A stretch of 64,000 bases of DNA from positions 20,661 through 84,660 of the forward strand of contig KV919089.1 in assembly GCA_002049455.2 (NCBI GenBank), read 5' to 3'. Made by a program: the position numbers and the translations under genes. The DNA is from Porphyra umbilicalis. Taxonomy: Eukaryota; Rhodophyta; Bangiophyceae; Bangiales; Bangiaceae. A model generated the notes under the pieces. The model saw only the letters and a list, made by a program, of their open reading frames with translations, was not told the origin of the DNA and made no database searches. Shown here piece by piece: positions 51,806 to 62,357 of the stretch (its first letter is position 1; each line of letters begins with the position of its first letter).

Positions 51806-53452
51806 ATGTCTACTGGTGGTACCGGCGGCACTCGGCGAGCCAGAGACGGCAAGTTGCCATCTGGCTACCGGCCGCCGGGCGGGGGACAAGGCACTCCTGC
51901 CGCCTCCGACGCCCCCACGGACGGTGCTCCAACTCCTCCCATCCCTGCGGATCAAGCCGCCTCTGGGCAGATGCAGGTGGTGGAGAGCCTGAAGGCGGCC
52001 GTTGAAGCACTTCAGCGACGCCTAACGGCCCAAGAACAGACTAACGAGTCTCTGGCGCGAGCCAATGACAAGTTGGTCGACGACGTCGAGGCCCTGCGCA
52101 AGGTCGACTCCCATGAGGAGGAACGCCGTGTGGCTAAGTCTCGCCGCCAGTCGGGCGACAAGACCAAGGACGTCAAGAAGACGAACAAGGTGATCAAGGA
52201 CAAGTCCGTCCGCAAGGACGCTCCGGCTAACGCCGCGCTTTCCTCGTCTTCCGACGATTCCGCGTCTGGGTCAAGCCCGACGTCGTCAGACGACGACAAC
52301 CCCAACGCGACGGACACGTCCTCTTCGGACGATGGCCACGGGCCCCCACACCCGCCGTCGCCCCCAAGTGGGTCCTCGCCGAGCGAAAGCTCGAGCGAGT
52401 CGGACGCGGCCGCGCGCAAGCGCCCCACGCCCCCCACCAAACGGAAGGAGCGACTTGCAAAAGCCGATAGGATCAAGGTGATCCGCCCGGCTAATAGCCG
52501 CTTCAAGACACTCCTGGACTACAGGACGTACTTCCTGATCCGCCGTCAACTGACGTATACGCCTAAAGAGGCACAGCGGTCGCACCGTCTCAACAAACGT
52601 TTGGACGGAGCGTTCCATGGGCAACAGCCATTCACGGGAGCCCTGCCCTTGGGCATCTTCACGTTCTTGACGACCTTTCGCCGCGCGTGCGACGCGGCTG
52701 GGCTGACGCACGGTCAAGCCCTTCCGCTTTTGGTCTTTCGACTAGCCGGCAACGCCAAGATGGCCTTCTCCGGCGCGCTTAACAGCACCCTCGGACGTAA
52801 GCGTTACGCCATCCGTACCTACGGAGATGCCGTCAACTGGCTTCTTTCGAAGTATGCGACACACGCAACCATGGCTAACGCCTATCAAGACATCATTACG
52901 ATGAAGCAACAAGACAACGAGGCGCCCACGGCCTTTGGTCATCGCGTGGAAACGCAATGCGACCTCCTGAACGGTTTGTTCGACATCCAAGACGTTAAGG
53001 ACGTCTTCATCACTGGTCTTTCGGACCTTGTGCAAGCGCACGTACGGGTACTGAACGACCAGTTCCCCGACCGAACCCTGTCCGAGACGGTCGCCACCGC
53101 CCAGATGTACTGGGACGGCACCAACAAGTTGCGTTTGCAACTCAAGATTACCCGCCCAACGGCGATCAAAGTCGCTTACGCGACACAAGACCAGCGGACG
53201 ACGACGGAACGACCGTTCACACCGGTTCGCACCCCGCCGCCCCCTCGGGCCGCCGTCCCTCAAGCCAATCGGGCTGACATCTGTTACAACTGTAACAGGC
53301 CGGGGCACTTCGCCGCACAGTGTGCCGAGCCTTATCGCCCTCGCGAGCGTCGGCAACCGCCTATCGGCGTTCATGCCCTTGCCGACGGCAACGTCGAGGA
53401 AGACGAAGTCGAGCATCCGGCCGACGCCGTGGACGACTCGAAAAACGTCTAG
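51806..53452 (+). CDS. gag: Gag polyprotein of copy B
   Basis: 548 aa, with the same order as in copy A: Pro-rich N-terminus, helix with QEQTNESLARANDKL (coiled-coil-like), Lys-rich stretch, acidic Ser/Asp-rich stretch, capsid region (FLTTFRRACDAAGL to SETVATAQMYWDG) and a CCHC zinc knuckle (CYNCNRPGHFAAQC). The frame is intact. It ends with TAG in the frameshift window. Confidence 0.92.
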   Translation: MSTGGTGGTRRARDGKLPSGYRPPGGGQGTPAASDAPTDGAPTPPIPADQAASGQMQVVESLKAAVEALQRRLTAQEQTNESLARANDKLVDDVEALRKVDSHEEERRVAKSRRQSGDKTKDVKKTNKVIKDKSVRKDAPANAALSSSSDDSASGSSPTSSDDDNPNATDTSSSDDGHGPPHPPSPPSGSSPSESSSESDAAARKRPTPPTKRKERLAKADRIKVIRPANSRFKTLLDYRTYFLIRRQLTYTPKEAQRSHRLNKRLDGAFHGQQPFTGALPLGIFTFLTTFRRACDAAGLTHGQALPLLVFRLAGNAKMAFSGALNSTLGRKRYAIRTYGDAVNWLLSKYATHATMANAYQDIITMKQQDNEAPTAFGHRVETQCDLLNGLFDIQDVKDVFITGLSDLVQAHVRVLNDQFPDRTLSETVATAQMYWDGTNKLRLQLKITRPTAIKVAYATQDQRTTTERPFTPVRTPPPPRAAVPQANRADICYNCNRPGHFAAQCAEPYRPRERRQPPIGVHALADGNVEEDEVEHPADAVDDSKNV

Positions 53453-53481
53453 GCCGGGTGCCCGACTTGGGGTTGCCCGGC
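53440..53481 (+). promoter_or_regulatory. Candidate -1 frameshift signal gag-pol, copy B
   Basis: G AAA AAC (53440-53446) lies in gag phase, two codons before the gag TAG (53450-53452). A 6-nt spacer and then a stem GCCGGG/CCCGGC (53453-53458 with 53476-53481) follow. The -1 frame opens directly into the protease. The heptamer deviates from XXXYYYZ at its first base. Copies A and C have the same arrangement. Confidence 0.65.
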
Positions 53482-56400
53482 GGAACGCGAAAGCGTACGG
53501 TGACAAGGCTCTTACGTCGTGCCCTTCGGCACTATGAGATCGCAGCCACGTTAGGCCCATGCCTGCGCGTAATGCGAAGCTGCCGCCCTGTATTAGACAC
53601 GGGCGCCGGGGTGAACATAGTGCGAACTAGTGTTCTCCCTTCGAACTGGATGGCTTACGCCGAAGAGTTAACTACGCTTCCGCGCATCCGAGATGCAAAC
53701 AACAGTCGTCTTGTGACGAAGTATGTCATACATCTGTATGTAGACACCGGAGGTGTGCGTCTATTTGACCGATTCCTCGTTGCCGACAACTTGTCAGTCC
53801 CGTGCATTCTTGGCACCGAGTTCATTGAACAAAACATCGAGGGCATTCTGCCGCGCTTGCGCAAGATCGTCTGGCAAGAGCACGTGCGATGCACGGAAGA
53901 GCAACCTCGGCCAACGCCGATCTTAGCTTGTCTTAACGACAGCGCGTGGGACCGCCACTGGCAAGATAAACCCGCTCGGGTTCGAGCCTGCAAACAGGTG
54001 CGTGTCAACGGACACAAGAAGGAGTGGATCATGGCCACGTGCGACACGCCTGGTATGGTTTCCATCACACCGAACATTCGGTTGTGCCGACACAAGTCCA
54101 TGGCAGTCGCCCGCGGCATCGCCATCGTCAAACCGGACGAACCATTCCTGGTCAAGTTATGCAACTTCGGCAAGGACCAAGTCATTGTTCGCAAGAACTC
54201 TGCCTTGGGGTTTGCAGAACCCTACCAAGGGCCGATGCTTTCGGCCGTCTTGGATGACAACACCCCAAAGAGTGGAACCGATAACTCATCGGACGACGCG
54301 AGTCGTGACCCACTCGAGGACCTCGACCTCGCTGTGGCACCCGAGTACCTGCACAAGCAGATTCGAGACATGCTCAAGACGCATTCGTCGATGTGGGATG
54401 GAACCCTTGGCGTCATCCGTGCTACGGAGCACGCCATCGTCACTCCTCCCGACGCTCTGCCCATACGGGCCCAACCCTACCGCACCGGGCCGTTCAAACG
54501 GCAGATCATCGCTGATCAGATCAACAAGATGTTGAAGCTCAACGTCATTGCCCCTAGCCATAGTGCTTGGGCAAGCCCCGTGGTAATTGTACCAAAGAAG
54601 AACGGCAAAGCCCGATTCTGTGTCGACTATCGTCGGTTAAACAACATCACCAAGAAGGATGCTTATCCCTTGCCTCGGATGGAGGACTGCCTAGACTCCT
54701 TGGGAGATGCCCAGGTGTTCACGTCTCTCGACTGCACCGCGGGGTACTGGCAAGTACCCTTACGCAAGGAAGACCAAGAGAAGACAGCGTTCACAACGCA
54801 CTGTGGTATATACCACTGGTTATGCATGCCTTTCGGCTTGACGAACGCGCCCGCTACCTTTCAGCGCGCGTTGGATATTATCCTCTCGGGTTTGAAGTGG
54901 CAGATATGCCTCGTCTACTTAGACGATGTCATCATCTTCTCCGCAAACGCGGAACAACACGTCAAAGACGTTGACACGGTTCTTCACCGTCTCCGCGAAG
55001 CCGGGGTCACCCTCAACTTGGAAAAGTGTACGTGGTTCTCCGATGAGGTCGAGTACCTAGGACACATTGTCCGCCCCGGGCAACTGCACGTGCACAACAA
55101 GAACGTGGATGCTCTGAAGCATGCCAAGTTCCCAACCACAAAGACCCAGCTGAAAAGCTTCTTGGGCATGTGCAACGTCTATCGACGGTTTGTCAAAGAC
55201 TTTGCCAAACGAGCAAAGCCCCTGAACGCCCGGACTAGGGCCGAGATCCCACCGGATTTACCACCACCGACGGACGTGGCTATCGCCGCCTTCGAGGACC
55301 TTCGCAACGCACTGTTGTGCCCACCGGTACTTGCCTTGCCGAAGGCCAATCGGAAGCTCGTCAGTGACGTGGACGCATGCGCCGACCAAGTTGGTTGTAC
55401 CCTCCTCCAAGAGGAGCCGGGCGAACTGCTTCACCCTGTCGGGTATTGGAGCCGAGGACTCACTGCTGCAGAGCAAAACTACTCCACCACGGAGCGAGAA
55501 TGCCTCGGCGTCGTGTGGGCTGTCCTCAAGTTGAGGCACTTCCTCGACGGGCAACGGTTCCTCATCCGACCGGATCACCAAGCACTTAGCTGGATCTACA
55601 GCACAACCGACTCAAGCGGACGCTTGATGCGATGGCGACTTCGCCTCTCCGAATACACATTCGATATGGTTTATAAACCAGGTGCATCGCACCACTTACC
55701 CGACTTCCTGTCGCGCGCCTCTACGGTGGCGCCGCCAGAAGATATCCATGATGATATACCTTGTCTGGCATTGGCCGAGACGGCCAACGGCGTAAGAACG
55801 GGGAGGTACACGGGTACCGACACACCGGAACCGGTGGAGTTCGACGATGTTGTCGAAGCACAACAAACAGACGACTTCTGCGTCGAGATGTCCACACGCG
55901 TGGAGCGCGGAACGGCCAAGGCCTTCTTCCGCGATGAGCATCACGCTCTGTACCGCCGTGCGCCTTACGGCAATCAACTGGTTATTCCAAAGTCGCTACG
56001 CGAACGCGTGTTGACCCTCGAGCACCACGCAACCGTGGCCGCCCATCCTGGTATGAACCGGATGTACTACACAATGCGTAAGGCATACTACTGGCCTTCA
56101 ATGGTGACGGATATTCATTCGACCATCACCAAGTGCACAACGTGTGCGCAAAACGGCCTCGCCTTGCGGCGACACACCACGCCCTTGACCCTGTTCCAGG
56201 CTACCGAGCCCCTCACGGAGCTATCCGTTGACATCTTTGGGCCCATCCCGGCCTCCAAGAAGGGCAACCGCTTCATCTTGGTTATCACCGACCGCTTCGC
56301 CAAGCTCACCAAGTGCGTCGCCTTGCGGCGAATCACGGCTATGTCAGTGGCGTCAGCCATCATCGACGCGTGGGTGTCAGCCTACGGGCCACCGGATTGG

Positions 56401-57354
56401 ATCCTATCGGACCAAGGGCCCCAGTTCATGTCGAACTTCTTCATCGCTGTGATGAAAATGCTTGGCATTGAAACGGTTCGCACCACGGCGTATCATCCCC
56501 AAACCAATGGGAAAGCTTAACGGTACAACCGTACCATGGCTACGCAGCTGCGACACTACGTCGCCGACGACCCATCACGATGGGATGAGCTACTCCCGGT
56601 AATCACCATGGCGTATAATAGCCAACCACATCGGTCGACGGGCATCGCCCCATTTGAGCTTGTTATCCCAAGGCGGATCCCCAACCTCACGGTTCGCAAC
56701 TTGCCCCCGGGCACTCCGCTTACCAATAAGGGAACGCTCAAGGATGGGTCACCCCTAGCTCGCAAGCGCGAGTTCATGGCCCGCCTGCGCAAGCAGATCC
56801 CCATCGTGGTCGAGGCCTTGCGTAAGACACAACAACGTTACAAACGTAACTTCGACCATCGGGTCGCAACCCGCAATGCGGAAGTCAAGATCGGCGACTA
56901 CGTATACACGACCAACCACGATCGGCAAAACAAGCTGCAAAGCAAAGCCATTGGCCCCTTCGTGGTCGTCGACGCGGACGCGGACGCCTCCACGTTTGTC
57001 ATTGACATTGACGGCGAGGAGAAACGCGTCAGCAGTGACCATGTCACTCCCGCTCCTCGTCCAACGACGACGGAAAAGGTTCCACACCCCTTGCTAGATT
57101 GTAGCGGTTCTAAGCACCACCACGTTGGTTCGTCGTCCAGCCGAAGTGACCTCTTGATCAGCTCGGTCCGTCGAAGGAACTGCCCCGGAAATCGACCCAC
57201 AGCCCAGCCTTCCCCCAACGGGAAGAGAGGATCACGGCAAAGCCCAGGGGGGAATCGTAGTCCAAAGCACAGTTGGTTTTATCAAACGGCGACGGGGACG
57301 GCGTCCCCGCTGTCAATAAACCCCTCCCAAACCGAACGCCGGCGGCCAAAGTAG
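53446..57354 (+). pseudogene. pol: Pol of copy B, stop at the integrase catalytic Glu
   Basis: Pol opens in the -1 frame of gag and runs to TAA at 56518-56520. Protease DTGAG (about 53597-53611). RT: RFCVDYRRLN, MPFGLTNAPATFQRAL, YLDD near 54916. RNase H: VSDVDACADQ, TERECLGVVWAVLK, RPDHQAL. Integrase: HHCC region 56030-56150, Asp in VDIFGP (about 56230), Asp in SDQGPQ (about 56407). The next expected motif NGKVERYN reads NGKA-stop-RYN: the catalytic Glu codon is TAA. The frame resumes (56521-57354), ends in beta-like sequence and lacks the chromodomain. Confidence 0.92.
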
Positions 57355-58140
57355 CCACCCCAAATGCGCCAAACAGATAATTCCCTCCAAAGCGAAAAGT
57401 TCAAACAAGTAGTAGGGGGGCTGGGAAAACCACTTGGGAAAAGCCCCGCCCCCGACCGAATCCAATCTCCCCGAGATCTGGACAGGTCATTCCCTTGCTG
57501 GCCCGGATTGGGATATTTTGGGGCGGCCCCCGGGGGTGTGCTGTCCACAGCTGAGGGGCCACGCCCCTTCCAACTGGGGACCCCCGACCGCCACACAGCC
57601 CCCTCGTCGCGTGACGTGGCGTCCCTGCCCGTCCCGCGACGACCCTTGAGGAGGGGGTTCCAGCCCGGCCCCCCGGCCGGGTGCCGGCCACAACCGCCAC
57701 CCCCCCCCCGATCCTCGCCCCAGGGGTGTTGTCGAGGTCGGTCCGCGGACGGGATCGGCCCCACGCGACACCGGCGTGGCGTGGCGTGCGGCCCGCACGG
57801 GTGTCTCGTGGCCCCCACACCCCCCGAGACACACGCTGGCCCCACCACTCCCCGTGGGCCCACACGCACACCCCGGGCTCACCCCCCCCCCCCCCACACA
57901 GGCGACTCCACGACTCCCCCACGCCACCCCACGACGTAACCCTCCGCGCTCGTTGCGACGCGGTGTTCGCCGACTCGTTCCTCCGCCCACCCCACGACGT
58001 GCCGTCCACCCCTCCCCCGTGGTGCCCGCCGCTTCTTGCTTCTGTCGGCCCACCGGGGGTCCCCCCCCCCCCCCCTTGTCGGACCGAGGACCCGGCGGCC
58101 GCCCGTCGACGGGACGTCCGTGCCCGCGTCGTCCTCCGCG

Positions 58141-59776
58141 ATGGCCGACGAGGAGATGCGCTACCAGACCGTCGTGGGCCCCCTGCCCGTCCTGTCCAAT
58201 CCGGCGACGTGGGCGCCCGCGTGGGCCCGTGAGGAGGCCCGCATGGGGGTGGCGGGGTCGCTAGCCCACGCGACGTTCCGGGGCATCGACTCGGCGCGCC
58301 CCTCTAACCCGTTCGCCAAGCACATCGCGGCGATGCCGCACGCCCTCGTGCCTTCCTTGGACGACCGCGCCTCGTCGATCACCGTGGTGCGGCGTAGCCG
58401 CGAGGTGGGGTACCGCCGGTCCTACGTGGGCTTCATGGACGACCCCCCGGTGGACCCGCCGTTGGTGCCGACCTTCGAATACATCCTCACGTGTCCGCCC
58501 TTCATTGGCGTGTCGGACTCGGAGGGCCCCACGACGGTGCAGCTGACGACGGCTCGCAACCACCGGGGCGGCCTCACCGGGCACCTCGTGGCGTGGCACC
58601 AGGCGGAGTACTCGAGCTGCGCCACGGCGACCCGCTCGCGCTTCTACCTGCCGACTCCCGCGTGGTGGTCCGGGGTGGAAGTCCCGTACGGCTGCATGGT
58701 GGAACTCCCGTGGGTGCACGCGTACGCCACGGACGACCTCTACGCGGGCCGGCGCGCCTCGTGGGCCGTCTTCCGTAGCGAGTGGGCCCTCGCGGCGGCC
58801 GCCGTTCTCCTCGAGACGTTCCGCACCCGCCAAGTCTTGTGGCGTTACCCCCCGCGTCTCCTCGATTGGATCCGTTCCCTCGGGGCGTCCAACATCTGCA
58901 TCAACCCCGCGGGTCCCGTCGCCGAGGCGGCTGCTACCCTCGGGGCTTTGCTGGACCTCGCGGACCAGCTTCCCGACACGGAGTCCTTCCGCCAGCGCCT
59001 TCGTGCGCGTAGCACCGACCGCCGTGACCGCGAGGGTTGGATTTGGGCGTCCCTCGAGGTGGACGACGACGGCACTCACGCCAAGGTCGCCGAGGACCTT
59101 CGCCCCTTCGACCTGCCGTACACCGCGGACATCCCTCGAGGCGCGTGGCTACGGCCCTGCTCGTGGGGGTTGGGCCGCCGCCGTCTCGGCTGCCCGCAGC
59201 CCGCGTTACCCCGGGGGTGGAACCACGCCGCCCGCTACCTCCGTGGTGACTGGTGCCGTGGTGTTGTCCCCTCCGGGTCCGTCGCCGCCCGCCGCCTCCG
59301 CCGCCCCCTCTGGGGGTAACTCCGGGGGTAGCCTCATCGTCTCGTTCGACCCCGTGGAACACCGTGACATCCCCGACGTGGCTTTTGACCAACTCGACCA
59401 CATCCCCTCGGACCGTGTCCCGCAGGGTTTGGCGCGCGTCGTGGCTTGTGACCCCGGGGAACTCCGCGGCTACACCACGGGGACGCTTGTAGCCGGCTTG
59501 AGCCACACCGTGGTCTCCCTTGGCGACTTGATCGCTCAGTGGGCCCGCGACCACCCCGGGGTTCCGCCCCGTCACTTGGAGGAGTTGCTTCAGCTGGTCG
59601 GTCGTCGTAGCATCCGCGCGGCCCTCATTCGCGAGGTCGGCGTGGCCGCCGGCGGGGCCAACCGCCGTCAACAGCATCACCGCGACCGCGACGCCTACCA
59701 CGAAGAGCCCGCGACGCAGCGCCCGCGTGGTCCGCCCGGTCCGGAGTGGGGTGGGCCCTCGTCGACCCGCCGCTGA
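58141..59776 (+). pseudogene. Homologue of the D antisense ORF, one frameshift
   Basis: The frame from ATG 58141 (MADEEMRYQTVVGPLPVLSN) is open to 59319. The reading then fits the +1 frame (open to TGA at 59776) from about 59130-59150. Residues 1-200 (FIGVSDSEGPTTVQL, HQAEYSSCATATRSRFYLPT) have no match in D. Residues of about 200-330 (ASWAVFRSEWALAAAAVLLE, LLDLADQLPDTESFRQRLRA, DDDGTHAKVAEDLRPFDLPY) parallel D residues 30-130. After the shift, the YGPA motif, the Pro-rich linker and GYTTGTLVAGLSHTVVSLGD / LLQLVGRRSIRAALIREVGV parallel the second D domain. No known domain. Either a broken gene or a recoded one. Confidence 0.6.
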
Positions 59777-60088
59777 CCCGGGGGGTGGGGAAACAATCCC
59801 CCTCGGTAGTTGTAGTCGTAGCGCGTAGTAGTGTAGGGGGGGGTGTTGTAGCGTAGACGGGGCCGTACGGCTCGTCACCGACCAATACACCCCAGGTGCG
59901 TGCGTCGCAACGCCTGTCCGAGGCAGCGGGCCGGGTTTGCGTTGGCCGAGGAGCTCCTTGACGTCGTCTGCTTTGTTGAAGTGTCGGCTTTCTGTTTTTC
60001 TGCCTGTGATCAACAGCGTTCGAAGATAGAAGAGGGAAGAGTGTGCTGTACCAGAGTCGCGCCGACGCCGTCCATGATGTGCTACTCG
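59777..60088. other. 3' part of relic G, no gene seen
   Basis: GC-rich spacer with repeated GTAG phrases (59808-59850) before the LTR of C. No AATAAA is seen after the ORF, unlike in D. Confidence 0.4.
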
Positions 60089-60481
60089 TGTAGCATATCT
60101 CTGCTACCAATTGGCAATTAGCCCCGGGTAGCCCCCTTGACTGGCCGAATCCACGGATGTGTGCGACTCGGCTTGTGGCACGCCCTTTGGGGGGTTACTT
60201 CCGCATTGTTTATTTTTTATTGCTTGTTTGCTTGCCTGTCTTATCTGTCTGCCGGCACTCATTACGATCGCTTGATCGGATGGTCGATCGACCAGTGCCG
60301 TTGTTTGTATTAAACCACCATGGGTCCGGGGTCGCCGTCGTGGGCACCACCCGGCTCCCCATCGGATGCCCTTCAACAAAAGGTCTTCTTCCTCGCCGCG
60401 ACGGCGATAGAACTCGCTTTATTGCTTGGCTACGGTCGGTCTCAGTACACTGGTAATTGAACCAACGTTATTAATACCACA
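60089..60481 (+). repeat. 5' LTR of copy C
   Basis: 393 bp, TGTAGCATA...TACCACA, outer flank ACTCG. It differs from the B LTR by scattered single bases and small indels. Confidence 0.9.
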
Positions 60482-60710
60482 TCTGGTGGAGCAGCAGGGG
60501 ATACCCTCGCCTTCATCGTGCCTCGCGGCACGGTGTCCCCGAGAACTCTCTCGCTGCCTCGTGGCATTGTGACGGTGTCGATACGGTCGCTTGGCGCGCG
60601 GGGTGTAAGCCATCGACTTGTGGGCGTGGTGCCGGGGGTATCACGGTTGAGATCTCCGACGTTGGCGCGCAGGGCGTAAGCCAAGTCGGAACACTTGTTC
60701 AGGTCCCAGT

Positions 60711-62357
60711 ATGTCTACTGGTGGTACCGGCGGCACTCGGCGAGCCAGAGACGGCAAGTTGCCATCTGGCTACCGGCCGCCGGGCGGGGGACAAGGCACT
60801 CCTGCCGCCTCCGACGCCCCCACGGACGGTGCTCCAACTCCTCCCATCCCTGCGGATCAAGCCGCCTCTGGGCAGATGCAGGTGGTGGAGAGCCTGAAGG
60901 CGGCCGTTGAAGCACTTCAGCGACGCCTAACGGCCCAAGAACAGACTAACGAGTCTCTGGCGCGAGCCAATGACAAGTTGGTCGACGACGTCGAGGCCCT
61001 GCGCAAGGTCGACTCCCATGAGGAGGAACGCCGTGTGGCTGAGTCTCGCCGCCAGTCGGGCGACAAGACCAAGGACGTCAAGAAGACGAACAAGGTGATC
61101 AAGGTCAAGTCCGTCCGCAAGGACGCTCCGGCTAACGCCGCGCTTTCCTCATCTTCCGACGATTCCGCGTCTGGGTCAAGCCCGACGTCGTCAGACGACG
61201 ACAACCCCAACGCGACGGACACGTCCTCTTCGGACGATGGCCACGGGCCCCCACACCCGCCGTCGCCCCCAAGTGGGTCCTCGCCGAGCGAAAGCTCGAG
61301 CGAGTCGGACGCGGCCGCGCGCAAGCGCCCCACGCCCCCCACCAAACGGAAGGAGCGACTTGCAAAAGCCGATAGGATCAAGGTGATCCGCCCGGCTAAT
61401 AGCCGCTTCAAGACACTCCTGGACTACAGGACGTACTTCCTGATCCGCCGTCAACTGACGTATACGCCTAAAGAGGCACAGCGGTCGCACCGTCTCAACA
61501 AACGTTTGGACGGAGCGTTCCATGGGCAACAGCCATTCACGGGAGCCCTGCCCTTGGGCATCTTCACGTTCTTGACGACCTTTCGCCGCGCGTGCGACGC
61601 GGCTGGGCTGACGCACGGTCAAGCCCTTCCGCTTTTGGTCTTTCGACTAGCCGGCAACGCCAAGATGGCCTTCTCCGGCGCGCTTAACAGCACCCTCGGA
61701 CGTAAGCGTTACGCCATCCGTACCTACGGAGATGCCGTCAACTGGCTTCTTTCGAAGTATGCGACACACGCAACCATGGCTAACGCCTATCAAGACATCA
61801 TTACGATGAAGCAACAAGACAACGAGGCGCCCACGGACTTTGGCCATCGCGTGGAAACGCAATGCGACCTCCTGAACGGTTTGTTCGACATCCAAGACGT
61901 TAAGGACGTCTTCATCACTGGTCTTTCGGACCTTGTGCAAGCGCACGTGCGGGTACTGAACGACCAGTTCCCCGACCGAACCCTGTCCGAGACGGTCGCC
62001 ACCGCCCAGATGTACTGGGACGGCACCAACAAGTTGCGTTTGCAACTCAAGATTACCCGCCCAACGGCGATCAAAGTCGCTTACGCGACACAAGACCAGC
62101 GGACGACGACGGAACGACCGTTCACACCGGTTCGCACCCCGCCGCCCCCTCGGGCCGCCGTCCCTCAAGCCAATCGGGCTGACATCTGTTACAACTGTAA
62201 CAAGCCGGGGCACTTCGCCGCACAGTGTACCGAGCCTTATCGCCCTCGCGAGCGTCGGCAACCGCCTATCGGCGTTCATGCCCTTGCCGACGGCAACGTC
62301 GAGGAAGACGAAGTCGAGCATCCGGCCGACGCCGTGGACGACTCGAAAAACGTCTAG
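60711..62357 (+). CDS. gag: Gag polyprotein of copy C
   Basis: 548 aa, the same length as in A and B. It differs from B at about five residues (for example CNKPGH for CNRPGH in the zinc knuckle, and IKVKSV for IKDKSV), all compatible with function. The frameshift window at its end (62345-62386) is identical to that of B. Confidence 0.92.
   Translation: MSTGGTGGTRRARDGKLPSGYRPPGGGQGTPAASDAPTDGAPTPPIPADQAASGQMQVVESLKAAVEALQRRLTAQEQTNESLARANDKLVDDVEALRKVDSHEEERRVAESRRQSGDKTKDVKKTNKVIKVKSVRKDAPANAALSSSSDDSASGSSPTSSDDDNPNATDTSSSDDGHGPPHPPSPPSGSSPSESSSESDAAARKRPTPPTKRKERLAKADRIKVIRPANSRFKTLLDYRTYFLIRRQLTYTPKEAQRSHRLNKRLDGAFHGQQPFTGALPLGIFTFLTTFRRACDAAGLTHGQALPLLVFRLAGNAKMAFSGALNSTLGRKRYAIRTYGDAVNWLLSKYATHATMANAYQDIITMKQQDNEAPTDFGHRVETQCDLLNGLFDIQDVKDVFITGLSDLVQAHVRVLNDQFPDRTLSETVATAQMYWDGTNKLRLQLKITRPTAIKVAYATQDQRTTTERPFTPVRTPPPPRAAVPQANRADICYNCNKPGHFAAQCTEPYRPRERRQPPIGVHALADGNVEEDEVEHPADAVDDSKNV

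Larger units (their letters stand above)
51185..57100 (+). mobile_element. Ty3/gypsy copy B (family alpha), 3' end lost
   Basis: 5' LTR, gag and most of pol in the plus direction, nearly identical to C where both are visible. Alpha-family homology (compared with F) stops near 57095-57100, before the chromodomain and 3' LTR, where the beta-family relic G begins. Confidence 0.9.
57100..60088 (+). mobile_element. Relic G of a beta-family (D-like) element
   Basis: Bounded by the broken end of B and the 5' LTR of C. It carries an ORF that aligns by eye with the antisense ORF of D, in the same relation to a GC-rich, LTR-like leader (57250-57530, with AATAAA at 57315-57320 and GAGATCTGG near 57470). 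By analogy the element's own gag-pol would be on the minus strand, but none of it remains. Its LTR limits are not certain. Confidence 0.5.

Noticed and set aside
51185-60481. LTRs at 51185 and 60089 as the two ends of one large element
   Set aside because: Both are in the same direction and each is followed by its own primer site and complete gag, so they are the 5' LTRs of two separate copies.
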